Source: Tetraselmis striata
Taxonomy: Eukaryota; Chlorophyta; Chlorodendrophyceae; Chlorodendrales; Chlorodendraceae
Direction: 5' to 3'
Assembly (NCBI GenBank): GCA_006384855.1
Contig: VCJN01000063.1
Coordinates: 62,001-126,000 of the forward strand
DNA: 64,000 bases
Shown: positions 35,601 through 47,582 of the stretch, piece after piece
Position numbering within the stretch: the first letter of the stretch is position 1
How the letters are laid out: each line of letters starts with the position of its first letter
The notes under the pieces: generated by a model
What the model was told of the DNA's origin: nothing
Database searches by the model: none
The model's input: only the letters and a program-made list of their open reading frames with translations
Translations under genes and position numbers: made by a program

Positions 35601-38600
35601 CAGACACACAGAGAGGATTAAGTTTGAGGAAGACGGGGGAGGGCGCGGCCTGCGTAATGATGCTAGTAGGCAGCGGCAGTCAACCGAGCATCAGTTGCAG
35701 CCGCGTGCGACGGTTTGTGATGGAAGCTATTTACTGTTTGAGCGATTGCGGAGAGCGGGTTACATCAGGCTCCAGGTATGGGCGCATGCAGGGACGCCGG
35801 GCCGGGGAGCGCGGCGTACCGTCTTGTGCAGAGTGCCGTGCCCAAAGCCACGTTCCATGGAGGACTTGTTGATGATCATGGCGTCCTCCATGTCGTAGCT
35901 GCGCGCGCAAAACTATAGGTTGAGCATCTTGCGGAGCAGGTGGGTGGGTGCCGCACCAGCGTAGTGCAATACACCATACACCCCCGTGGGTAGCTGCAGC
36001 AGCTACAACACTTAACTCCAACACATGTGGCATGTGTCATGCAGGCAAGCATTGCAAGCGGTGATGTGCAGCTGCCACATATAGACGCTCACGTTCAGAC
36101 GGATGAGTGAGCGCTGATTGAAAGGTCGAGCGGGAAGGCGCGGCGCACCCCGTATACGCTAGGACGGCTACGACGGCGTTGGTGCCGCTAGGGAACTCGT
36201 CCATGTGGAACTTGTCGTACTTCTCCGTGCGTGCGATGGGCGTCTGCGGCGTCTGCAGGCGGTACAGCTTGGTGTCGGTGCGGTGCGGCAGCGCCTGCGC
36301 GGGCGTGCCCATCGTCTGCTTGCCCATCTGGCACTGGTACATGTTGCGCGGGGACTGGTTGAAGTCGCAGTAGGGCGTCAGGCTGGCCACGACAGACAGC
36401 ATGGTGCCGGTGTCGAGCTCCTCGTGACTGAAGGCTAGCCCACCGCTCCCGCCCTCGCCGCCGTCCGGGCAGCGGATGTCCATGTGCAGCTGCTCCAGCG
36501 ACCCAACGTACTGCACCGCCTGGAGAGAGTGAGAAAAAGATTAGTAAACTGATTATTGCAAGCAAATATGCATTCTGGTATGAATCGCATATTATTGCAG
36601 CGGTGTAACTTGGCAATGTCTCACTCTCCCTTGAGTAAAACGGTTTCATCGATAGTTGCTTCCACATTGTTTCGATAGTTGGATTTATAGCGATGCTCAT
36701 CAATTACGCTCAGTCATACTGCACGTGTTTGCAAGTCCCTCCTCCCTGCCCCCTCTTTTTCTCGCCAGATTGATATGGGCAGAGTGTGTATGGCGCTTAG
36801 TGCAACCGTTCATCATCAAACAACAGTCCCTCCGACCATCCATCTGAATGGTCCGATGTCCTGAATACAGTGCCGCTCCGAAACCACTCACGTCGTATCT
36901 GCCGCGATTTATCGACTAGGCCGAATCAAGGCTCGGCGGCATGGCTCGAGGCTCCCAGTAACATGAGTCATTTCTAACTATATGCTCGGCTCGGTGCTCG
37001 TCGACTCGTCGTCGTCCATCGTCATCGGACCGCGCGCGTACTCGCATAGCTAGTCGCTACATTATTCTTTTGTCGTGCGTCACTCGTCGCATACAGTACC
37101 TGTAGCGACGACCATTACCAGTAAAACACAAGGTTGTCGTCACTTTCATAATCTCGCCATCATCATGGCGGTCGCGGGACGCGACGAGCGCGCGCGCTCA
37201 GCGATCAAAATATACTTTGCCACAGATAAAGACCCCGCACTCGGCGAATTCGCTCAAGAAATTCTGAAGGCAATACTATACTCTTTGATGTACGGTATTG
37301 TTTTTAAAACACCCGTTACAACTTGCAACCGTAGTGCACTGGCAGATCAATGTTCCAGGGGGGGTTAGAAAAAGGGTCTTGGGGGGGGGGGGGGGGGGGG
37401 GGTTGAGAACCTTGGTGCGGATGTCCCGGATGGGGCGCGCCATCCGCGCAGGCTCTGTGTAAACATGGATGCCAGGGAAGACGCCGCCCAGCAGAGCAGG
37501 GATATGGACAACCTCCGTGTGGTATGGCAGCATCGCCTCGTCCTCGCTCAGCTCTGTCAGGACGCTCCCCTGCGCAGGCACATCCAGCGGCGACATGCGT
37601 ATCAGAGACGGACACCGGTCGCCAGGCAGGGCAGTGAAGAAGAAATACAAAAGTGATAATAGCAGTGGCAGCAGATGGGACCTGGACATTATTGACAATG
37701 TGGTGGAGGATCACATTTGCACAAAAAATGGATACGCCCGGCTTAACACATCACCACATGGGCCAGGCTTGAAGTATGCGCACAACATATGTAGCCAGCC
37801 ACGCAAGCAATGGGCAGATGGAGGCCTCGCGGCATGCTGGAGCTGGCAATGGCGGCAACAGAGGAGATAGGGGACCCGGTGGGTGGGGGGAAATGCCTCC
37901 GAGCGGCCCTCCAGCTGGGCAAGGGTGGCGGCCTTGATGTCACGCAGCCGCGCGACAAGCCGCTCCGCCATGGCGCCGCCGGCCACGTAGCCGACCACCC
38001 GGCCGTCCAGCATGACGGGCAGATAGCGCGGCATTGCGGGCGGCACGAGCCCCGGCGCCACGGGGAGCATTCCCAACGCTGACAGCACGCGCACCAGCGC
38101 GACCGCCAGCTCCTGCACAGCATCCGGGCGGCTGGGGGGTTCAGAAGCAGAGCTCGCTCCCCCCCATAATCCTCAGCCGGACCCAGGGGTTTAAAAACTG
38201 CAAAGCCGCAACGTCAACTAAAACACACCAGTGCCTGCTAGAAATACTCATGGCTAAATTGGGCTACGATGGCTACAATGGGGCCAACGGCAGGAATAAA
38301 TTGTGCATTGCCTTAAAAGCGGAAAGTCGAGGAAGTATTTCCCTGTGAGGACTATGGCAGAATAGCTGGAGTCACGCTACTGCCAGGCGTAATACACCGC
38401 AGGACACGCATCCGTCCTTTGCTGTGCAGAAGCCTGCCTGAGACAATAAGGGACAAGACACTGCAGTGGGGCGTGGCGGACCTCAGCGTCGGGCGGGCTG
38501 TGCGTGACAATGCGGCAGCAGTGCGTGAAGTGGTTGAGCAGGCCGCAGGGGCCGCCGTCGGGGGTGTGCACAGGGCACAGGAAGCCCCAGGACTCCGGGA

Positions 38601-41600
38601 GCAGCTTGCGCACGGTGGTGGTGCGAAGCTCCATGAAGTATGCGCCGCGATGCACGCTCCGGAAGTGGGATAGGTAGCGGAAAAAGTTCAGCTTCTCAGC
38701 TACAACCTGCGGTGGTACCAGGGCGCGGCAGGTCCGTCAGACTATGGCACTAAAAAGACTGCAAGTTCGATGTCATTGAAACGCCAGCATGGTGTGAGAA
38801 AGAAGAAGAAAGGGTGTGGAAAAAGGGGGGGAGAGGGAGAGGGGTGTGGTCCTGCAAGTGGATCGTGCGCCTGGCCGGGGCCTGCATGTGGGTTCTGCAT
38901 TGTGCAAGAGCCATGTATTGCTCCAAAACCACGCAGACAAGGAACACACAAAGCCGCCCACACATCATCCTGCTCGATTCCAAAAGTTGGCTTTCCACAA
39001 CGTGGAGAATGGCAGCAGCGGCGGAAGCGGCGAGGTATGCTTCGTGCCACGTGCTCGAATAATCCTATTGTCATCCATCCCCACTTATCGTTCTTAATAC
39101 GGTGAAGATACGGCGTATGTCGCATGTGAGCAGATATGTGCAGTCAGGCAGGTGTCTCTGCATATGCAAGATCTCGGGAGATTGTGGATAAGGGTGCCCT
39201 CTCTGCATCTCTCTCTGTCTCTCTCAGCGTTGGCCCGCCTTCCTGGTGATGCGCGGGGCCAGGAGCGGGTGAGCGTGAGGGGCAGCACCGTGAAGCCGCT
39301 GGCCTGGCTGAGGTCAAGGCCAGAGCGTGATACGAGGTTCCCGGTGGAGAGCATGTACTCCATCATCTGCCCCACGTCCAGCATCGTCCGCTCCGCCACC
39401 CGGCGCATGTAAAGCTCCGACAGCAGCTCCACGCTCTCCGGCTTGTCCGTCAGCTCGCGCCGCACCTGCGCCGAGAAGCGCGCCAGGCAGTCCTCCAGCT
39501 TCTCCTTCATGAATTTGCACAGAAGATGGCCCGGGAGGAGGATCTCGTGGAAGGTGTTGGCGTCCGGGTTGTCCTCGCAGCACTTGCCGTTCGCCTGCGA
39601 TGTGGCGCACATGTGAGCCATCAAGTCGAAAGAAATCTGCCATGCTGCCCACAGTAAAATCACACTTGCCCATGGAGATTCAACAACAGCAGAAGCGCTG
39701 CGTGTGTCATGTGATGCATCAATACGCCAGGCGGTGCGACAGGCGGCAGGGCAACCCACCAACGCGTACAGCTTGTGCAGCATCTGCAGCAGCAGGTTGA
39801 ATTTGTCCAGAGGTTGCTCCAGGTGGATAAAGACAAACTCTTCCAGAAGTTGCAACCCCACCTGCAGGTGAGGCGGTTCCCGAAACAAAACACAGGCGTC
39901 GCTGGCTCAGACACAAATGCAGTCCCAAAACAAACACACATAGAGAGAATCGTATCCACCAAATGACAGCACGGCAACAAAACAGCGAATCTGTAAAGAG
40001 AGACAGACAGACAGACAGAGAAGGGAGGGGGGGGGGGGGGGGGGGCAGTCGCGGAGGGTGCACAGAGAACACAAGGCGGCTGAAATGGCAATAAAAACAT
40101 ACAATACGCAATAAATATTGTACATGTGATGTGTATGATATGGTGGGGTGATATAGTATAAAGTGTGGGATGTGTATGGTGAATAGCCTGCTGAGTCTGC
40201 TTCCGCATCATGATGGCGCGGCCCAGGTCCCGTTGCCGCCATGAGTGGCCATGGCAGCGCACCTCAATGTCGTCGACATAATCCTCCGAGCGCAGCATCA
40301 CGCGAAAGTGGGAGCCCAGGTATGCTAGGCACTGCGCCCTGGCATCGCAGCACGTGGATTAGGCGCCTCGATAGCCGGACTGCGCCGCCCGCTTTGCGTG
40401 TCGCGGTAATCATTGGGCGGGCAGGCGGGCGTGGCCGCACCGGGTGCGCAGCCCCATGTCCGAGCTGGATCGCAGCAGCAGCTCCACACGCTCCGCTACA
40501 AAGGAGAAGTGGCCGCCGGCCTTGGCAGCCTGCCCTGGGCCGTCGTCGTCCAGCGGGGCGCTGCTCATGATCTTTTCGTATACCTCGTGGTCGGTCACCT
40601 GGACACGCACCCCGTGCATTCACAGGCACCGCGTCAGCACAGCATGCATCGGCCTGGATTGTCTGCAGCGCACCCACCCACGGTGTATGACTGGGCATGG
40701 AGCACGCTGGCAGGCTGGCTGATGGTGCGGACGTGTAAAAGGAGTCACTTGAATGGCCGCGGGATGTCAGGGTATTCAGCGAGGAGGGCGGGGGGCAACC
40801 TCAAGGAAGCACTTGAGCAGGATGCCGAGCGGGATGAAGTACTCCGCACGGTTGACCGTGAACGCGAAGTTGACGGTGCCGTCCTTCAGGAGATGGCACC
40901 TGCGCGTTGTGGCGGCTGAGTCAGACACTGCTGCCAGGTCAGACCCAGTTGGCGCTGTTGGCACACTGCCTGATGAACTTTGAGCGCTCCCTGAGGGGAA
41001 GGGGGGGGGGGGGGGGGGTCGCACCGCACGGTGGCAGACGACTGGTCGGGCCGGACGCAGCGCAGCATGGTGGCAACGTTGGTGTAGTTGGCGCCACGCT
41101 TGAGGTATGCGCTACGGCGGAGCGCCATGATGTAGTGGCGACGGTTGTTGATGAGGCAGCGGATGATGCGCTCAATGCCGTTGCACACAAAGTACCCACC
41201 AAATTCCGTGGCCTCCTCCTACAGCACAAAGGAGACAGGGTCATGCTCTTGCCCAGCCTCCACCATGGGCAAAACAGTGGCGGTTAGTACAGCCCTGGTT
41301 GTAAAAAGACTGGCATACGTCGCAGCTACATGCGCGCTATTCGGAAGGGCAGCGACGCAGCCATCCGGCTGGTGGGGAGGCTTGCGCTGCCGGGGTAAAT
41401 GTGGCTTGATGAGCATGTGACAACGAAGCAATGCGTTGGCATGGTCGGCAGTCGAGGTGGCGCAGCAAGTTGTCTCATTATTGACTAGGTGACATGCTAT
41501 GCCGCCTCCCGGGGGGCAGGCACGCCTCTGGTGTCAGGGGGGACGGGGCAGCAGGGCCAGGTCGGGCCACACCTTGTGGGCCACAAGCTGGGCGCGGTTC

Positions 41601-42872
41601 ATGTGGCGCAGGTGGCACGCGGACGATTTGACCATAATCGGGATCATGCCCAGCCTAAATGGGGAGGGCAAGACAAAAGAGGAAGGGGAAGGGGGGGGGG
41701 GGGGAGGGGGGGGGGGGCGTTAAATGGCGTGTCAGGTCACAGGCGGTGGGGGAGGAGTCAAGAGAAGGCGGTGCAGGCTGGCTGTCGGCGCGTCGGGAAG
41801 GGGAGTACACCGCTTGCTGAAGCGCATTGCCTGCTGTCCCTCTGCTTGGAAGCAAAAGTCCACGTGCATGCCGGCCTTATAGGTGGTGCCCTGTCAACCG
41901 AGCCAGCTCGCGCTCAATTTGCCCCGCTAACCTCAGCACATCGACCCAGGCGCCTCCCCGCTCATGCAGCCAATTCACACGCAAAGTATGTATCCTCCCG
42001 CAGCCGGGAGACGTCTTGTGCAGGAACGGGAGCGCACCATCTCCCGGCAGTCGCGCGGGAACAGCCGCGGCTCCAGCATCTCCGCGTGCGCCTCCCGGAG
42101 CGGCTTCCCCACCGAGGGGTTCTCAAACCACACACGGTGCTTCACCTTGGTGACGCTGTGCTCGATCTGCGCCCACCACAGCACAGCTAAGCGCAGCCCT
42201 ACCCCCATTCTGCTCTGCCCAGCCTAGCGCTGCACCCCTGCTATGTTAGCCAACGATCCCCGCGCAAGTGGAACACGCGCAACATGGGGCGCAGGAAGTC
42301 GCCACCCGGCCGACAAACTTGAAATCGCGTATACAGAGGCCGCATCACCCGCAGCCAGCTGCCGCCGATGTCAATGTCGATGCTCGGAGCCATTGCCCCC
42401 CCCATCCCTCTTCCCCTTCTCTCCTGAATTTCCCTCCACGACAATTACCCCAGCGAGCTCCATTGCGCCACTGCCTCCCTCCTCTCTACTTGCCGGCATG
42501 TAAGGGAAAGGAACCACATCTCTCCCGTTGTAGATATGTACATAATGGCACATTCTACGGATATTCATACTGAACAAGAGGCCCGGGAGAGCTAATGGTT
42601 GTGATAGCCGGAGGGGATACCCCACCGACTTGCGTTCTCCGAGCCCAACAGGGTTGTCCCCTGCGAGAGGGGCTGTGTTGCCCGGGGTGGGGAGGCAGCG
42701 TGCCCGCGGGCAGTTGTGGCCGCACCGTGACGGGCTTCACCGACATAACCAGTGTCTGCAGGCCCTCGCCCAGGAAGTAGTCGTAAGATGCGACGTGCGG
42801 CTTCACTAGCTCCTCGAACTCTGCGGGCACCTTGCCATCGTCGGCCTTGCCCGATCGGCGCGGCGGCACCAT
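27684..42872 (-). CDS. RNA polymerase I second-largest subunit (RPA2/A135), 22 exons
   Basis: Core catalytic subunit of Pol I, which transcribes rRNA in the nucleolus; pairs with RPA1. Exons: 42872-42726, 42166-42038, 41890-41811, 41654-41573, 41218-41025, 40899-40800, 40598-40441, 40338-40263, 39861-39760, 39594-39289, 38706-38482, 38112-37876, 37569-37411, 36519-36149, 35898-35820, 35264-35113, 34536-34374, 34018-33740, 33237-33040, 32278-32109, 28446-28230, 27722-27684. Phases agree throughout, giving about 1220 aa, close to the family length. Landmarks: [17 protein letters not shown] near the N-terminus, typical of Pol [18 protein letters not shown] (about 480); [28 protein letters not shown] (about 790), whose Glu-Asp pair sits at the catalytic site; [16 protein letters not shown] (about 957); [17 protein letters not shown]; a C-terminal zinc ribbon (CTQC...CRLH); and [12 protein letters not shown] at the end. 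The donors of exons 12 and 16 have alternatives (a GC donor, and 35119 for exon 16). Confidence 0.93.
27907..27970. repeat. (TG)n microsatellite in the last NRPA2 intron
   Basis: About 32 TG units preceded by a GGT run. On the NRPA2 sense strand it is (CA)n. Confidence 0.95.
30086..30349 (+). mobile_element. tRNA-derived SINE, copy A
   Basis: A tRNA-like head (D-arm-like GCTCGGTTGAGC, then a degenerate box B) is followed by a conserved body with 'gccgatgtcccggggcga' near the 3' end and a TTTAC-type tail. It is flanked by 13-bp direct repeats matching at 12 of 13 positions (30073-30085 and 30350-30362), the mark of retroposition. Confidence 0.75.
31124..31500. repeat. Tandem duplication, about 200-bp period
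   Basis: 31124-31309 and 31325-31500 share long blocks such as 'aaaatgccggtattgtatca'. Roughly 80-85% identical by eye. Confidence 0.75.
31650..31897 (-). mobile_element. tRNA-derived SINE, copy B
   Basis: Same family as copy A, inverted. Its box B is an exact GGTTCGATTCC. Flanked by a perfect 10-bp direct repeat ACGGCATGGC (31640-31649 and 31898-31907). Confidence 0.8.
33468..33485. repeat. Short interstitial telomere-like motif
   Basis: Two CCCTAAA units followed by AA, inside the intron between exons 18 and 19. Too short to be more than a telo-box-like coincidence or relic. Confidence 0.4.
37381..37402 (-). repeat. C22 tract at an NRPA2 5' splice site
   Basis: Starts 8 nt after the donor of exon 13 (GTTCTCAA then C22 on the sense strand). 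Confidence 0.95.
40027..40045 (-). repeat. C19 tract in an NRPA2 intron
   Basis: Sense-strand C run inside the intron between exons 8 and 9. Confidence 0.95.
41001..41018 (-). repeat. C18 tract in an NRPA2 intron
   Basis: Sense-strand C run just downstream of the exon 5 donor. Confidence 0.95.
41691..41717 (-). repeat. C tract upstream of an NRPA2 3' splice site
   Basis: Two sense C runs separated by one T, continuing into a C/T-rich acceptor tract before exon 4. Confidence 0.95.
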
Positions 42873-43176
42873 ACTGGCGGCCGCCGCCGACTACAAGGGG
42901 TCGATGTTCGATGGGGGGCGAGCGCAGCCCGAAGCCTAAGCGCGCACCAGCCCCACGGGCTCCTCGCAGGGTCAACGGATGCAGAAGCGCCGTCGGCTGC
43001 ACAGTGCGCGGTCGGTCGCAGAGGTTCTGGTTCTCTCAGTGCGGACGTGCCCTCGCGACTGTGGGGTGACGTGCCGTGCGGTGCGATGCGATGCGGCGAG
43101 GCGGCGTGTGCGTGCGCCGGCGGATGCGGCGCGCGGTCGGCGGCCGCCGACGACACCCAGACACCCAGTAGCCGAT
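42873..43176. other. NRPA2 upstream region
   Basis: Very GC-rich; no TATA-like element identified. It ends at the 12-bp repeat that flanks the 420-bp insertion. Confidence 0.4.
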
Positions 43177-43596
43177 TGTTTTTCCCGCCCCCGGGACAGG
43201 ACTGGCACCAGTGAAACCCTTGCAGCGTCTCTACGACGGCCGTTTAGGCAGCAATCCAGCTACGGAAAGCCCTGGGTAGGCGACGCTCCGTTAATATAGT
43301 CATCAAGCAAATTGCCGAAGCATTTCGCAAGACTAATTAGAGGCCAGTGACGGAATTTCCAACACTGTTGGATCACCGTCTAAAACACTGCCATCAAAAT
43401 ACCCGGCAGTGACCACGCAGGGTCCGCCCTACCCGTTTGGGCGTCGGCCCATTCGAGTAATGCGAGTTGGGGCAAGCCCCAACCCGCGGAGCAAAGCATT
43501 TCGGGAGTGCGATACATGTGCAACAAAGAAGGCAATGTGAGGGAGGGCCCGACGCCATAGCTGGAAAAATTTCCCATTCCCAGTAAAATCCAGTAG
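43177..43596 (+). mobile_element. 420-bp dispersed repeat, copy 2
   Basis: Nearly identical to 60541-60945 and shares its first 80 bp with 7330-7415. Flanked by the direct repeat CCAGTAGCCGAT (43165-43176 and 43597-43608), which looks like a 12-bp target duplication. It has no obvious terminal inverted repeats. An internal minus ORF (43577-43380) is conserved in both copies. Probably a non-autonomous element. Confidence 0.7.
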
Positions 43597-43608
43597 CCAG
43601 TAGCCGAT

Positions 43609-43971
43609 AGATATACCGTATGGAGGTACTGTACTAATTAACTTTTTGGTTACAGGGAGAGCGTCCAGAGAATGCACGCAAAGTACTGGGGAAGGAAAAA
43701 GCCTACATCTAAGCAGAACCCTCTTAGGTACTGTACTGGTAGCGAAATCGTACCCGCACTGGTAGTAGCGTACGGCGAAGCCGCCGTACACAGCATGCGC
43801 GCGACCCCGCCTCCGATATAGCGATTATGATGGGGTACGTATTGCGGTGACAGCGGAACGGCGCTTTCTTACGGATGTTTTCACGATGTTATATCTCATA
43901 CTCGCCCCGCGACGATGATGACGCGGACGATTCATCGCATCCTATCCTACTACTGCTACGAGTTTTTCTAA
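43609..43971. other. No gene recognised
   Basis: Short ORFs only. Confidence 0.4.
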
Positions 43972-44251
43972 AAGTTCGCCCCGGGTCATCGACCGAAGCC
44001 GCCACGCCAGCACTTGACCTCGTGCGCCAAGTGCATGCAGTCGTAGGTAGGCGTGGCATAGCCGATAGACCATTGCCTCAGCATTCGAACCCCGAAGGAC
44101 TATAATGCATCTACTAAATGCATCAACCAGATAAACCCGGGACACGGGCCCGGTCGGGCAGTCGATATTGCCCTGAAATCTCAGAGCCCGGTGTCGTACC
44201 GGGGACCTCCTGAGTGGGGGACCACCGCTCTGCTACCGAGCGGACAGAGCA
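43972..44251 (-). mobile_element. tRNA-derived SINE, copy C
   Basis: Best tRNA-like head of the family: D-arm stem CCGCTC/GAGCGG and T-arm CCCGG...CCGGG around a 7-nt loop TACGACA. The 3' half matches copies A, B and D. No clear flanking duplication. Confidence 0.7.
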
Positions 44252-45207
44252 CGTGGCCTGTGCCTGTGATTCAACCTTGTACTGGAGAAAACACGCGCGA
44301 CGAGACCATGATACCTCACCCGCATGAAGACGAAAGCATGTTATTATGAGCTTCGTCTAGTATTTGCGAGGGTTTTGCATTTGCTGTGTTTTGCAAAGTG
44401 TGTTTCAATGAGTGAGGACTTGTATTTCCCATTCACCCCCCCCCCCCCCTCACCACACACACACACACACACAAACATAAATATATCAGGCATCATTAAC
44501 TTTGACAAGCACATATTGTCCCAAAAAGGCAGCACCAATGTTTCAAAATTCTGAAAGGCAGCGATTACCGATGTTTCTGAATGTGAGTTGAAGGTAGAAG
44601 TAGCGACATTGGTCATGTAATCTCTTGCTCTCCCTCTTCCTCTGTACCTGTGTGATATTAGGAACAGGAACCAGTGCTGCCATGTGCACTTCATCAAGCA
44701 CGAGTGCTGCCAATATGCCGGCACATACCGGCCCAGCATTGCAAGGCGGATGCTATTCTGAGTCGGAATAGCATGCCAGGCCCCCGCATGCCACAACAGC
44801 CAGGCGAACCAGTAGATGCCTGTGTTTGTATGCTGGCCATTCTGCCCAAGTTTAACGGTTTTGACGCTTCCTCTAACAGCTGCAGGTATGGAGGTTGGGA
44901 GACGCAAAGCAAGAGACCGGCTTGGTTCATAGTGATCCAAACAGTTTGTTCGACTACCCAGCAAGCACGCATGGTATCGTTCATCGGATAAAAGTTTAGG
45001 GGTAAGAGAAATAATATGTGCAAACTTTGATTTATATGAGCTGCATAATCGCCCTGGAATGTGAGCTTACTATCAGCATTGCGCGGCAGAATTGCAGTGC
45101 CGATGAGAGTGGCGGCCATGCCTTTGGCATCTCCCTGTCGAACAGCTGAGAAAGGGATATTCCATGGCCCTGAGCACACCTCACACCCCACAATATAGCA
45201 ATGTTAT
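44252..45207. other. Intergenic; C14 run and short (CA)n
   Basis: C tract at 44436-44449 and CA repeat at about 44453-44472. No recognisable gene. Confidence 0.4.
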
Positions 45208-45212
45208 TTACA
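45208..45212 (-). terminator. TGTAA poly(A) signal of LC1
   Basis: Minus-strand TGTAA about 20 nt after the LC1 stop; the standard chlorophyte polyadenylation signal. Implies a very short 3' UTR. Confidence 0.5.
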
Positions 45213-45231
45213 CTGTTGCGCTACGCCATCC

Positions 45232-45831
45232 CTACCCTGCATTGCGTGCCTGCTCCGCCGCGTCCTTCTCATCCACATCCACAGGGATCCCATCCAACTT
45301 CTTCAAGCCCGGGATGCGTTTGATGACCTCAATCCTGTAGGCCGGGATTTCACCATTCGCCTTGAACTCTTCGTACAGCGGGTTTCCCACAAGGAGCAGC
45401 TCCTCGAGGGTCTCGACCCCAGCGAGCCGATCCACCTCTGCCCAGTCCTTGATCTTGTTGTTAGATAGGTACAACACCCGCAGGTTGCCCAGCTTGTCGA
45501 TGCCCGCCGTCTTCTCCAGCAAGTTGTATGATAGCCACAGCTCCTCCAGTGTATCCGATACACCGTCCAGATTCTCCACCTTCTTAATCTGGTTGCGGCC
45601 TAGGGACAGGATGGTGAGGGAGTCCATCCCTGACAAGCTGCTTATCTTCTCGATGTTGTTGGTGGACAGTGCCAGGTGCTTGCACGCCTTGAGCGTGGAC
45701 AATGTGGCGTCCATCTTCTCAATGGGCGGAAAGATGCCATACAGGTCCACCCTCTCCGCCTCAGCTGCCACCACGCTGTTCTTCTCCTCGAACATTTTTA
45801 TGGCCTCCTTCACTGTGGTGGGCTTCGCCAT
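45232..45831 (-). CDS. Outer-arm dynein light chain 1 (LC1, leucine-rich repeat)
   Basis: LC1 binds the motor domain of the gamma heavy chain in the ciliary outer dynein arm and helps set motor activity. The 199-aa product matches the family length (about 198 aa in Chlamydomonas, where the gene is called DLU1). It carries LRR units (LKACKHLALSTNNIEKISSL; LTILSLGRNQIKKVENL; LEELWLSYNLLEKTAGI; LRVLYLSNNKIKDW; LEELLLVGNPLYEEF) and a terminal helix with VIKRIPGLKKLDGIPVDVDE. Start MAKPTTVKEAIK is the expected N-terminus. The gene has no intron, unlike NRPA2, the C2/LysM gene and the SDR gene around it. Confidence 0.93.
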   Translation of the reverse strand: MAKPTTVKEAIKMFEEKNSVVAAEAERVDLYGIFPPIEKMDATLSTLKACKHLALSTNNIEKISSLSGMDSLTILSLGRNQIKKVENLDGVSDTLEELWLSYNLLEKTAGIDKLGNLRVLYLSNNKIKDWAEVDRLAGVETLEELLLVGNPLYEEFKANGEIPAYRIEVIKRIPGLKKLDGIPVDVDEKDAAEQARNAG

Positions 45832-45941
45832 CTCGCTGCCGTGCTGCCACCCGCCTCTGGTGCGACCTCAACCCTGTTGCAGCGCACCAAAGTCTGAGCT
45901 CCGCACTCCACAACGCGGGCGGCAAACAGCTACCTAGAAGC

Positions 45942-46265
45942 ATGGCGGCAAGTTGGGACCCATGCATTCCTGAATTAGTGGCTGACGGCGTGGCCGCTGC
46001 GCTGGTGTCAGCGGTGCGATATCGCCTCGGGGAAGGAGCGGGGGGAGGCGCGTGCTCGGCCCGCCCACCAGCCCGACATAGTGCGGGTCCGACAGTGATC
46101 TGCGCACCTATCAGCTCCGCCGACAGCAACCTGGAGCAGCTCCTTCTCCTCTCTCCAGTCAGAGCTGTGTGCTCAGATATGGAGGGTATGAGAGGACGCG
46201 TCGCGAGCTGCGGCAGTGCCGATGGAAACTCGAGAGTCACATGTCTCGCATGTCGAGGCTGCTAA
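45942..46265 (+). CDS. Possible divergent ORF next to LC1
   Basis: A 107-aa frame from Met at 45942 (MAASWDPCIPELVADGVAAA), 110 bp from the LC1 start on the other strand. It could be the first exon of a gene sharing a bidirectional promoter, or just GC-rich open sequence. No family recognised. Confidence 0.22.
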   Translation: MAASWDPCIPELVADGVAAALVSAVRYRLGEGAGGGACSARPPARHSAGPTVICAPISSADSNLEQLLLLSPVRAVCSDMEGMRGRVASCGSADGNSRVTCLACRGC

Positions 46266-47582
46266 GAGGCAAAAACTGCGCGCCTATTGTCGTCGCTGCC
46301 TCATCACCATGCGACGGGCGCGCTTCTGACGGGCTGGCTCGCTCCGTTCTCAGGACACCGGAAAGCTCATAATAAATAGCGGAACGATAGCGAACTCCAC
46401 GGCCGGATGATGAGGAATAAATCGAATCCGCGCCGCTGCCGCGCCTCCCACTGCTAAAATAGAATAAATGTACTTGTGAAAAGGTTAATGGTACGGGTAC
46501 CAGGTAGTAGCACCGGTCATCATAGGATGACATGTACGAGTACGCGATGCACTTGTAAAGATAAATCTAGTTTTTCCCAGCCTCTCATCGGGAGAGGTTA
46601 TAAACGACACTCATGGTTATATTATCACCGTAATATCAGTGGCGGATAATTTACATTACCTTGGTCGCAAATATAAATGGATAATAATAACACCTGCTGT
46701 AAGGATTGTACCCGTAGCGGTTTAGGTCTCGTGGTCGCTACCTCGCCGCGTCGCTACCAGTCGTAACGGTATCAACAGGTCGCTACAGGCTACTCCTACT
46801 ACATCTACATACTGGTAGTGACGGCTGACGGCACAGGCTCTCACTTCTCACAAGGACTCCACTAATCCAGTAACACTGTTGAACACGCCGCGGGCCGCCT
46901 TGGTCGCTGAGTCAAGAAGGATGGTCCCACCTACTTCAACGCCGCCGGCAGTTACGCCTGTAGCACGGCTGCAAGTGTCTGTCATCGGTGCGTGCTGTTA
47001 CTCCCTGTGGCGTACGGCGGCATTTACGGGTACTGCTGCGGTGCGAGATGTCACACGTCGCTACTGCTGTGCGCTTATTTCCCGGCTCGCCCTGGCCACG
47101 CACTGGAAAGTGCAACCCCGCAGACCTAGTCGCCCGAGACGAGTTCCTGCCAATAAAACGCCACATAAACATGCTGGCAAGTGCTGCACAGCGTCTACCC
47201 GTCGCCGTGGGTGCGCCGTGCTACGTGGGTTGCGAAGCAGAAGTGCCGATGTCATATTATTTATTTCAGAAGCTCGTCCCGCCAACCCCTTATTTCCTAT
47301 GTTGATAAAAGCTGTCCACGTTGTAGTCAGTGTGATAATCAGCCGCTAATATCAGGTAAAACTGGCCGATGCTTGGACCTGGTCGTCGCTCCCACTTGCC
47401 ACCCCCCTCCCCTCTCCACTGCTCTAGTTCATCTGGAGTGAGCTGTCGCCAGTTGACACTCGATTTCCCGCCCCCGACACTACAACCCCCCCCCCCCCCC
47501 TCCCCCCCCCCCCCCCCCCCCGATGTTTTAGGAACAAGGCACGCCTTCATGCGTCTGTGCAGACTCCTAACTCGAGGCCGTC
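46266..47582. other. No gene recognised; C tract before the C2/LysM gene
   Basis: Short ORFs only. C runs at 47486-47500 and 47502-47521 lie 61 bp before the assigned start, so an additional 5' exon and intron for the C2/LysM gene is possible. Confidence 0.4.

Noticed and set aside
42167..42725. Extra NRPA2 exon between exons 1 and 2 (minus ORF 42444-42241)
   Set aside because: Exons 1 and 2 join in phase 0 with a plausible protein. The ORF lacks RPA2 similarity, although a small missed exon cannot be excluded.
27684..42872. Assignment to Pol II (RPB2) or Pol III (RPC2)
   Set aside because: The N-terminal LVKPHV...GLQTLV segment, the [20 protein letters not shown] stretch and the C-terminal [11 protein letters not shown] ending fit Pol I.
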